Part shown: positions 1 through 6,649 of the stretch, piece after piece
Layout: every line of letters begins with the position of its first letter
Position numbering within the stretch: position 1 is the first letter of the stretch
NCBI RefSeq assembly: GCF_000719115.1
Contig: NZ_JOEA01000009.1
Span: 124,001 to 188,000, forward strand
Length of the DNA: 64,000 bases
From: Lentzea albidocapillata
GTDB taxonomy: Bacteria > Actinomycetota > Actinomycetes > Mycobacteriales > Pseudonocardiaceae
Direction: 5' to 3'
Notes under the pieces: generated by a model
What the model saw: only the letters and a program-made list of their open reading frames with translations
Database searches by the model: none
Told to the model about the DNA's origin: nothing
Program-made: the position numbers and the translations under genes

Positions 1-423
1 CAGCGCCGTCTCGTCACCCGCGAACACCACCAGGTCCGCGGTGCCGAGCGGGCGGGCGTAGTCGCGGGAGGGCCCGAAGCGCCCGATGACGTCACCGATC
101 TGGGCTCTCGCGGCCCAGTCCGACGCCGGGCCGGTGTCGCCGTGCAGCACGAAGTCGACGGTCAGCACGCCGTCGCTCAGCGACCGGACGGTGAAGCTGC
201 GCATCCACGGCCGTTCGGGCTCCGGCACGGCCAGGTAGGCCTGGTACCAGGTGCCGACGTCGGGAGCGCCGGACACGTGCGCGGACCCGCCGGGCCGGGG
301 GAAGAGCAGCTTGAGTTGCTGGTCCGGCCAGGTTTCGAGCGCGTCGAGTCCGGGACCGCTGAACGTCACGCGGGTCATGCGCGGCGTCAGCGGTACGACG
401 GAGGTCACCGTCAGCAGGCTCAC
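1..423 (-). CDS. Siderophore-interacting protein (SIP/ViuB family), C-terminus outside window
   Basis: The visible N-terminal 141 residues read as a flavin-dependent ferric-siderophore reductase of the SIP family. This family reduces Fe(III) in imported siderophores in the cytosol. Support comes from the FAD-binding barrel pattern: an early MTRVTFSG strand, then RSFTVRSLSD (the Rx(Y/F)T(V/L)R flavin-binding motif), then VDFVLHGDTGPASDWA, which matches the conserved HGxxGPAxxWA block. The GTG start at 421-423 overlaps the TGA of the upstream UvrA-like gene (GTGA), so the two are probably translationally coupled. The remainder, including the NAD(P)H domain, lies beyond position 1. The family call rests on motif recognition and is fairly secure. 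Confidence 0.85.
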   Translation of the reverse strand, partial: MSLLTVTSVVPLTPRMTRVTFSGPGLDALETWPDQQLKLLFPRPGGSAHVSGAPDVGTWYQAYLAVPEPERPWMRSFTVRSLSDGVLTVDFVLHGDTGPASDWAARAQIGDVIGRFGPSRDYARPLGTADLVVFAGDETAL

Positions 424-2678
424 GACAGGTACTCCTTCAGGTGCCGGGCGGTGAGGGTGTCCGAAGTGGACACGAGGTCGCCGGGCGTGCCGGAGAAGAC
501 GACCTGGCCGCCGTCGTGGCCCGCGCCGGGACCCATGTCGACGATCCAGTCGGCGTGCGCCATCACGGCGAGGTGGTGCTCGATCACGATCACCGTGTTG
601 CCGGCGTCGATCAGCTGGTCGAGCAGTCCGAGGAGCTGGTCCACGTCCGCGAGGTGCAGGCCGGAGGTCGGTTCGTCCAGCACGTAGGTCGAGGCCTTCT
701 CCGCCATGTGGATGGCGAGCTTCAGCCGTTGCCGTTCGCCACCGGACAGCGTCGTGAGCGGCTGGCCGAGCGAGAGGTACGACAGGCCGACGTCGCGCAG
801 GCGGCTGAGCACGGCGTGGGCCTGGCCGGACGGGAAGAACTCGCGCGCGTCGACGACGGACATGCCGAGCACCTCGCTGATGTTCTTGCCCCGCAACGTG
901 TAGCGCAGCACCTCGGGCGTGAACCGCTTGCCCTCGCACTTCTCGCAGACCGTGGCGACACCGGCCATCATCGCGAGGTCGGTGTAGACGAGACCGATGC
1001 CCTTGCAGTTCTCGCAGGCACCCTCGGAGTTCGCGCTGAACAACGCGGCCTTCACGCCGTTGGCCTTGGCGAAGGCGGTCCTGACCGAGTCGAGCAGGCC
1101 GGTGTAGGTGGCGGGGTTGGAGCGGCGTGAACCGCGGATCGGCGACTGGTCGACCGTCACGACGTCCGGGCCCCTGCGCAGCGAGCCGTGGATGAGCGAC
1201 GACTTGCCGGAGCCCGCGACGCCGGTGACGACGGTCAGCACTCCGAGCGGCAGGTCGACCGAGACGTCCTTGAGGTTGTTGGTGCGGGCGCCGCTGATCG
1301 TCAGGAAACCCTTGGGGGAACGGAACTCCGGCCGCAGTTTGGCCCGGTGGTCGAGGTGGCGTCCGGTCAGTGTGCCGGACGCGCGCAGCCCGGCCACGTC
1401 GCCGGCGTAGCAGAGATGACCGCCGTTGACGCCCGCGCCGGGGCCGAGGTCGACGACGTGGTCGGCGATCTTGATGGTCTCCGGTTTGTGCTCGACGACG
1501 AGGACGGTGTTGCCCTTGTCCCGCAGGCGGAGCAGGAGGTTGTTCATCCGCTGGATGTCGTGCGGGTGCAGGCCGACGGTCGGTTCGTCGAACACGTAGG
1601 TGATGTCGGTGAGCGAGGAACCCAGGTGCCGCACCATCTTCACGCGTTGCGACTCGCCGCCGGACAGCGTGCCGGACTCGCGGTCGAGCGAGAGGTAGCC
1701 GAGGCCGATCTCGACCAGCGAGTCGAGCGTGTCGCGCAGGGTGGCGAGCAGCGGTGCGACGGACGGATCGTCGATGGCGTGCACGAACTTCGCGAGGTCG
1801 CTGATCTGCATCGCACAGCAGTCCGCGATGTTCACGCCGCGGATCCTCGAGCTGAGCGCGGCCTCGTTGAGACGTGCACCCTTGCAGCTCTGGCAGGTCG
1901 CGAAGGTGACGGCCTTGTCCACGAACGCGCGGACGTGCGGCTGCATGGAGTCGCGGTCCTTGGACAGGATCGTGCGCTGCAGCTTGGAGATCAGGCCGTC
2001 GTAGGTGACGTTGGTGCCGCCGATGTTCAGCTTCGTCGTCGGCTTGTAGAGGAAGTCGTCGAGCTGCTGCTCGGTGAACGCCGAGATCGGCTGGTCGGCG
2101 GGGTAGAGGCCGGAGTTGGCGAGGACCTGCCAGTACCAGGTGCCGACGCCGTAGTTCGGGGCGTCGATCGCGCCGTCGTTCAGGGACTTCGTCCTGTCGA
2201 CGATGGCGTCCACGTCGATGGTGGTGACCTTGCCCAGGCCCTCGCAGGCCGGGCACATGCCGTCGGGCAGGTTGAAGCTGAACGCGCCGGACGTGCCGGC
2301 GTGCGGCTCGCCCAGGCGGCTGAAGACGATCCGGAGCATCGTGTGCGCGTCGGTGGCGGTGCCGACGGTGGAGCGGGAGTTCGCGCCCATGCGTTCCTGG
2401 TCGACGATGATCGCCGCGCTCAGATTGTGCAGCGCGTCCACGTCGGGGCGGCCGATCGAGGGCATGAAGGACTGCAGGAACGCGGTGTAGGTCTCGTTGA
2501 TCATGCGCTGGGACTCGGCCGCGATGGTGCCGAAGACCAGTGAGGACTTGCCGGAGCCGGACACGCCGGTGAAGACGGTCAGCCGGCGCTTGGGGACGTC
2601 GAGCGACACGTCCGCGAGGTTGTTCTCCCTGGCTCCCCGGACCTGGATCCAGTCATGGCTGTCCGCGACAGCGTTCAA
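420..2678 (-). CDS. UvrA-like ABC ATPase (excinuclease paralog, DrrC-type)
   Basis: A cytosolic tandem ABC protein related to UvrA but shorter (about 752 residues against about 950). Each half has a Walker A (GVSGSGKSS and GVAGSGKSS), a signature (LSGGESQR and LSGGERQR) and a Walker B (YVFDEPTVGLHP and YVLDEPTSGLH). Zinc-binding CxxC pairs of UvrA type are present (CPACEGLG, CQSCKGARL, CENCKGIG, CEKCEGKRF). Such paralogs, for example DrrC of anthracycline producers, are thought to protect DNA from intercalators; that role here is inference. The TTG at 2678 is chosen because GGGGGAAG lies just upstream; an in-frame TTG at 2693 is possible. It is divergent from a TetR gene with a shared operator and is followed by the coupled SIP gene. 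Confidence 0.85.
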   Translation of the reverse strand: MNAVADSHDWIQVRGARENNLADVSLDVPKRRLTVFTGVSGSGKSSLVFGTIAAESQRMINETYTAFLQSFMPSIGRPDVDALHNLSAAIIVDQERMGANSRSTVGTATDAHTMLRIVFSRLGEPHAGTSGAFSFNLPDGMCPACEGLGKVTTIDVDAIVDRTKSLNDGAIDAPNYGVGTWYWQVLANSGLYPADQPISAFTEQQLDDFLYKPTTKLNIGGTNVTYDGLISKLQRTILSKDRDSMQPHVRAFVDKAVTFATCQSCKGARLNEAALSSRIRGVNIADCCAMQISDLAKFVHAIDDPSVAPLLATLRDTLDSLVEIGLGYLSLDRESGTLSGGESQRVKMVRHLGSSLTDITYVFDEPTVGLHPHDIQRMNNLLLRLRDKGNTVLVVEHKPETIKIADHVVDLGPGAGVNGGHLCYAGDVAGLRASGTLTGRHLDHRAKLRPEFRSPKGFLTISGARTNNLKDVSVDLPLGVLTVVTGVAGSGKSSLIHGSLRRGPDVVTVDQSPIRGSRRSNPATYTGLLDSVRTAFAKANGVKAALFSANSEGACENCKGIGLVYTDLAMMAGVATVCEKCEGKRFTPEVLRYTLRGKNISEVLGMSVVDAREFFPSGQAHAVLSRLRDVGLSYLSLGQPLTTLSGGERQRLKLAIHMAEKASTYVLDEPTSGLHLADVDQLLGLLDQLIDAGNTVIVIEHHLAVMAHADWIVDMGPGAGHDGGQVVFSGTPGDLVSTSDTLTARHLKEYLS

Positions 2679-2700
2679 GGCTGCTTCCCCCAACAGATTG

Positions 2701-2739
2701 TTTATACCGTAAAGTATCGACCGGCAAGGTTACTTTACG
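2701..2739. promoter_or_regulatory. TetR operator between the UvrA-like and TetR genes
   Basis: Perfect 9-bp inverted repeat CGTAAAGTA (2708-2716) and TACTTTACG (2731-2739) with a 14-bp spacer, in the divergent intergenic region. TTTATA at 2701-2706 reads as TATAAA on the minus strand and is a plausible -10 for the UvrA-like gene. AAGGAG at 2744-2749 is the ribosome binding site of the TetR gene. Autoregulation plus repression of the UvrA-like gene is inferred from position. Confidence 0.7.
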
Positions 2740-2757
2740 TCGTAAGGAGTCGCAACC

Positions 2758-3531
2758 GTGGTCGTCTACGCAGGTCAGGGCGACCCGCGCCGGTCCATCG
2801 AACTGCTCTGGCGGGCGTCGGTCGCGGAGAAGCGTCCCGGCCCGAAGCCCGGACTGAGCGTGGACGCGATCGTCGACGCGGCCATCGCGGTCGCCGACGA
2901 GCAGGGCATGGCGTTCTCGATGCGCGCGGTGGGGGAGCGGCTCGGGCGCACGGCCATGGCGCTCTACACGTACGTGCCGGGCAAGAACGAGCTGGTCGAC
3001 CTCATGTACGACCGCGCGATGGCCGAGCTGCCGGCGTCCTACCCGCTCGACGACGGCTGGCGTCACGCCGTCACGCGCTGGGCGCACGACATGTGGGAGT
3101 TCTACAGCCGTCACCCGTGGATGCTGCAGGTGTCGCAGGCGCGTCCGGTGCTCGGCCCGCACGAGTTCGCGGTGATCGAGGCGCTGGCCGCGATCCTGGT
3201 GTCCACCGGCCTGCCCGGTCGCGAGCTGCGCGGCATCGTCGGCGCCGTCAACTACTTCGTGCGCGGCGCGGCGCAGACCGTGGCGGAGGCCCGTGCCGCG
3301 GGTAATGCGACCGGTGAGGGCGACGAGGAGTGGTGGTACGCGCGGTCGGCCGTGTTGCTGGAGATCGAGCCGGACCTGGAGCGGAAGTTCCCGATGCTGC
3401 ACGTGCTGGAGAGCGACAGGGAGCCCGTCGATCCGGAACTGCCGTATCTGGAGAACGACGCCGTGGAGAACTTCCGCAGCGGGTTGAAGGTCCTTCTCGA
3501 CGGTATCGAGAGCGCTGTAGCGAAACCGTGA
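2758..3531 (+). CDS. TetR/AcrR-family transcriptional regulator
   Basis: A 257-residue one-component repressor. The first 24 residues precede a helix-turn-helix region with AIVDAAIAVADEQG, AFSMRAVGERLGRTAMALYTY and VPGKNELVDLMYDRAM, the standard TetR_N order. The C-terminal ligand domain (about residues 100-220) resembles the TetR class C domain found with tetracycline- or drug-responsive regulators. It starts at GTG 2758 behind AAGGAG at good spacing. Divergence from the UvrA-like gene across a palindrome indicates that this gene controls it. The ligand cannot be read from sequence; a DNA-active small molecule is a guess from the neighbour. Confidence 0.88.
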   Translation: MVVYAGQGDPRRSIELLWRASVAEKRPGPKPGLSVDAIVDAAIAVADEQGMAFSMRAVGERLGRTAMALYTYVPGKNELVDLMYDRAMAELPASYPLDDGWRHAVTRWAHDMWEFYSRHPWMLQVSQARPVLGPHEFAVIEALAAILVSTGLPGRELRGIVGAVNYFVRGAAQTVAEARAAGNATGEGDEEWWYARSAVLLEIEPDLERKFPMLHVLESDREPVDPELPYLENDAVENFRSGLKVLLDGIESAVAKP

Positions 3532-3577
3532 CGAAGTCCGGACGTGCACAGCACACGGGCTCGATGAGATCGTCGCC

Positions 3578-3940
3578 ATGGCAATCGTCAGAGTCCTTGT
3601 GGCCGTCGCGTGCGCCCTGGTGCTGACGGCGCCGAGCACGGTGGCCGCTCCCTCGCCGGACGACCACCGCCCCGCGACCATGACGATGACGTACCAGGCC
3701 GGAGATCTCGCCGCCGTGGTGCACGCACCGCGCACCCTCGTTGGTGTGCACCCGCTGGTGTTCACCCACGACATCTCCGCCACGGTGCTGGTGCGGCGAG
3801 GCGCCGTGGTGGTGCTGGTGCCCGATCCGTCGTCGCTGACCCGGCACCGTGAGCTGTGGCGTGAGCTGAGCTCGGGCACCGGACCGCTGGCGGAGCGGTT
3901 CGGCGGGTTCGCCGGCCACTTCTCTGTGGCACAACCGTGA
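3578..3940 (+). CDS. Degenerate remnant of a secreted alpha/beta hydrolase (120 aa)
   Basis: Encodes a signal peptide (MAIVRVLVAVACALVLTAPS, cut near AAP) followed by segments homologous to the next gene. LAAVVHAPRTLVGVHPLV matches LTAVVHAPRTLVGKRPLV, and ELWRELSSGTGPLAERFGGF matches EMWRDLNDGRGPLARKLPGF. The about 70 residues between those blocks in the intact copy (oxyanion-loop region) are reduced to about 20. The frame ends before the GHSRGG nucleophile elbow. It therefore cannot be a catalytic hydrolase. It is either a decaying duplicate or a secreted small protein that kept the outer segments. The reading frame and signal peptide are intact, so expression is possible. Confidence 0.65.
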   Translation: MAIVRVLVAVACALVLTAPSTVAAPSPDDHRPATMTMTYQAGDLAAVVHAPRTLVGVHPLVFTHDISATVLVRRGAVVVLVPDPSSLTRHRELWRELSSGTGPLAERFGGFAGHFSVAQP

Positions 3941-3985
3941 CGGCTTCCTCACCGGACGCCCACAAGTTCCCGATGGGATCACCTC

Positions 3986-5026
3986 ATGGCAATCGGAAAA
4001 GCCGCGGCAGCCGTCGCGATCGCGATGATGCTGGCCGCACCGACGAGCTCTGCCGCCCCCGACGGCTCCGGCGTCAGAAAGGTCGAGTACACGCTCGGTG
4101 ATCGGGCGTTTCAGGTGCCCGGCTTTCACACCGGACCGGGCGGCCCCGTCGCGGACCTCGAACTCACCGCGGTCGTGCACGCGCCGCGCACGCTCGTCGG
4201 CAAGCGGCCGCTGGTGCTGCTCGCACACGGCTACTGGAAACCGTGCGCGGACGACCAGTGGGTCTGGCCGTGTCCGTCCGGGGACGCGTTCCCGAGCTAC
4301 CGCGGGTACGACTACCTCGCCGAGGAACTGGCGCGGCAGGGTTTCGTGGTCGTGTCGGTGAGCGCCAACGGGATCAACGCGGGCATGCTCGGCGAGACCG
4401 CCGACGTGGCACGTGCCTCGCTGATGAGCAAGCACCTGGAGATGTGGCGCGACCTCAACGACGGCAGGGGCCCGCTCGCGCGGAAGCTGCCGGGGTTCCG
4501 CGGGCACGTCGACCTCACCAACGTCGGCACGCTCGGCCACTCGCGCGGCGGCCGTGGCGCGGTCTACCAGGCCTCGGACAAGCACGTGACCGAGCTGCCG
4601 AAGGGTGTGCGGATCAGGGCGGTGCTTCCGCTGGCACCGGCCGGTTACTACGCGCCGGACCCGGAGGCGCCGGAGAACCTGGACTACCGCATCACGAAGA
4701 TCCCGTTCGCGGTCATGACCGGCGACTGCGACTCCATCGACGAGCAGGCGGGTGGCTACATCCGCAACGCCCAGGGCCGCAACCTCGTCCCCGTCCACGA
4801 CGTCACGCCGCGGCGGGCGAACCACAACTTCTTCAACACCGAGTGGTCCTACGACCACGACAACTCCTGCCCCGGCACGGCGACGCTCACGCAGGAAGAA
4901 CAGCGGAAGGTCGCCACGACCTACATTCCGGCGTTCTTCCAGCAGTACCTCAACGGCCGGAACAACCCGATCGTCGGCAAGGGCTTTCCGGGCGTCGACG
5001 TCGTGACGCATCAACCGATCGGTTAG
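3986..5026 (+). CDS. Secreted alpha/beta hydrolase (lipase/esterase-like)
   Basis: A 346-residue exported hydrolase. Residues 1-24 form a Sec signal peptide (AAAAVAIAMMLAAPTSSAAP). The fold is indicated by VLLAHGYW (oxyanion hole), a nucleophile elbow GHSRGG with Ser186, and PFAVMTGDCDSID, which probably carries the acidic residue. A late His in RRANHNFFNTEW is a candidate catalytic base. GDCDS and NSCPGT suggest a disulfide, as expected outside the cell. Substrate unknown. It lies just downstream of its truncated relative and is separated from the next gene by a strong hairpin. Confidence 0.8.
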   Translation: MAIGKAAAAVAIAMMLAAPTSSAAPDGSGVRKVEYTLGDRAFQVPGFHTGPGGPVADLELTAVVHAPRTLVGKRPLVLLAHGYWKPCADDQWVWPCPSGDAFPSYRGYDYLAEELARQGFVVVSVSANGINAGMLGETADVARASLMSKHLEMWRDLNDGRGPLARKLPGFRGHVDLTNVGTLGHSRGGRGAVYQASDKHVTELPKGVRIRAVLPLAPAGYYAPDPEAPENLDYRITKIPFAVMTGDCDSIDEQAGGYIRNAQGRNLVPVHDVTPRRANHNFFNTEWSYDHDNSCPGTATLTQEEQRKVATTYIPAFFQQYLNGRNNPIVGKGFPGVDVVTHQPIG

Positions 5027-5051
5027 GCCTCGAAGAGACTTTGGGGGGACG

Positions 5052-5096
5052 TTTCCCGCTTCCGCCACTGCCAGGCTGGGTGGCGGAAGGGGGAAA
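5052..5096 (+). promoter_or_regulatory. Long hairpin overlapping the ribosome binding site of the propeller gene
   Basis: 5052-5067 pairs with 5081-5096 in a 16-bp stem with one mismatch around a 13-nt loop. The right arm contains the only plausible Shine-Dalgarno (GGAAGGGGG) for the ATG at 5102, so folding would hide it. There is no T-run after the stem, which argues against a simple intrinsic terminator, although it could still end transcripts of the upstream hydrolase. Confidence 0.6.
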
Positions 5097-5101
5097 ATTC
5101 C

Positions 5102-6649
5102 ATGCTCAGAACAACTGCGCTGCTCACCGCGGCGCTGGTGATCCTGACCGCGTCGCCCGCCACCGCACACGCAGGCGGCGACTGGACCGGGTGGGCGAAG
5201 GACCTCGACGGTACGCGGCATCAGGCCGCGGAATGGCGCGTCAACGCGGGCAACGCCGGAAAGCTCAAGCTGAAGTGGGCGTTCGCCTACCCCAAGGGCG
5301 ACTACAACGGCGTCCGCAGCCAGCCCGCCGTCGTGGGGGACACGATCTACTTCGGTGGCCCCGACGGGAAGTTCTACGCCCGTGACGCCCGCACCGGCCG
5401 GTCCCGCTGGGAGTTCACGCTCCCGCAGGCCGGCCGGTACGCGTTCAACTCCGACGGGCCGACGGTGGCCGACGGCAAGGTGTTCTTCGGGGACAGCGCG
5501 AGCAGGTTCTTCGCGCTCGACCAGCGCACCGGTCGCCTGAAGTGGCAGGTGCAGCTCGACACCGGCATCGCGTCGATGACCACCAGCTCACCGATCGTCC
5601 ACAACGGACTGGTCTACGTCGGCACCTCCAGCGGCGAGAACGTGCTGCCGAACACGCACGCCTGCTGCACGTTCCGCGGCCACATCGACGCCTTCGACAT
5701 CGACACCGGCGCGCTGGTCTGGCGTCACTACACGGTGCCGGAACCGGTCGAGGTCGGCACGTGGCCCAACGGCGCCAAGCGGTTCGAGCCGTCCGGCGTC
5801 GGCGTGTGGAGCTCGCCGGTGATCGACCGCAGGACCGGCACGCTCTACGTCGGCACGGGCCAGAACTACACGGGCAAGGGCGGCGAGTTCGACTCGCTGC
5901 TGGCGCTGAACGCCCGCACCGGCGCGGTGAGGTGGACCAACCAGGTCACCGACGCCGACACCTGGCGCGACGCGTGCAACCAGCCCGACGCCGAGGGCTA
6001 CTGCCCTGGGCTCAAGGACGGTACCAACCTCGACTACGACATCGGTGCCACGCCGAACCTCTTCACCGTGAACGGCCGCCGGCTCGTCGGTGTCGGCCAG
6101 AAGTCCGGTGTGTACCACGTGTTCGACGCGTCGACGGGGCAGGTCGTGTGGCGTCGCCAGCTCGGCGTGCCGCTGCCCAGCGGTGGCATCTCGGGCATCC
6201 AGTGGGGGTCGAGCTACGACGGCAAGCGGCTCTACATCGCGACCTACTACGCCGATCCCGGCAAGCTGTTCGCGGTGGATCCCGCCACCGGTGACGTCCT
6301 GTGGGAGACCCCGGCACCCGCCGACGGCTGTTCCACGGGCGGTGCGGCCGGCCAGCCCGGCTGCTACCAGGCGCACGGCGTGCCGGTGTCCAGCTCACCC
6401 GGCGTGGTGTGGCTGGGCGCGCTCGACGGCAAGTTCCGCGCGTACAACGCCAGGACAGGTCAGATCATCTGGTCCCACGACACCATCCAGGACGTGCGCG
6501 GTGTCAACGGGCTGACCGGGCGGGGCGGCACGCTGGCCGGGCCCGGTACCGGTGCGGTGGTGTCGGACGGCATGGTCTACGTGCAGTCGGGTTACTCGTC
6601 GGGCTACGAGAACCCGCACGGCCACGTGTTACTGGCCTTCGGCTTGTAG
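5102..6649 (+). CDS. Secreted PQQ-type beta-propeller protein (PVA-dehydrogenase-like)
   Basis: 515 residues with an N-terminal signal peptide (TALLTAALVILTASPATAHA). Seven G-x-x-x-W blade motifs are visible (GRSRWEF, GRLKWQV, GALVWRH, GAVRWTN, GQVVWRR, GDVLWET, GQIIWSH), which define a seven-plus-bladed propeller of the PQQ-dehydrogenase/BamB type. A vicinal Cys pair in NTHACCTFRGH resembles the disulfide ring of PQQ alcohol and polyvinyl-alcohol dehydrogenases, so an extracytoplasmic quinoprotein oxidoreductase is likely. No cytochrome c motif (CxxCH) is present, so electrons would need another acceptor. A non-catalytic propeller is the alternative. The 3' end overlaps the convergent SARP gene by 21 bp. 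Confidence 0.78.
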   Translation: MLRTTALLTAALVILTASPATAHAGGDWTGWAKDLDGTRHQAAEWRVNAGNAGKLKLKWAFAYPKGDYNGVRSQPAVVGDTIYFGGPDGKFYARDARTGRSRWEFTLPQAGRYAFNSDGPTVADGKVFFGDSASRFFALDQRTGRLKWQVQLDTGIASMTTSSPIVHNGLVYVGTSSGENVLPNTHACCTFRGHIDAFDIDTGALVWRHYTVPEPVEVGTWPNGAKRFEPSGVGVWSSPVIDRRTGTLYVGTGQNYTGKGGEFDSLLALNARTGAVRWTNQVTDADTWRDACNQPDAEGYCPGLKDGTNLDYDIGATPNLFTVNGRRLVGVGQKSGVYHVFDASTGQVVWRRQLGVPLPSGGISGIQWGSSYDGKRLYIATYYADPGKLFAVDPATGDVLWETPAPADGCSTGGAAGQPGCYQAHGVPVSSSPGVVWLGALDGKFRAYNARTGQIIWSHDTIQDVRGVNGLTGRGGTLAGPGTGAVVSDGMVYVQSGYSSGYENPHGHVLLAFGL

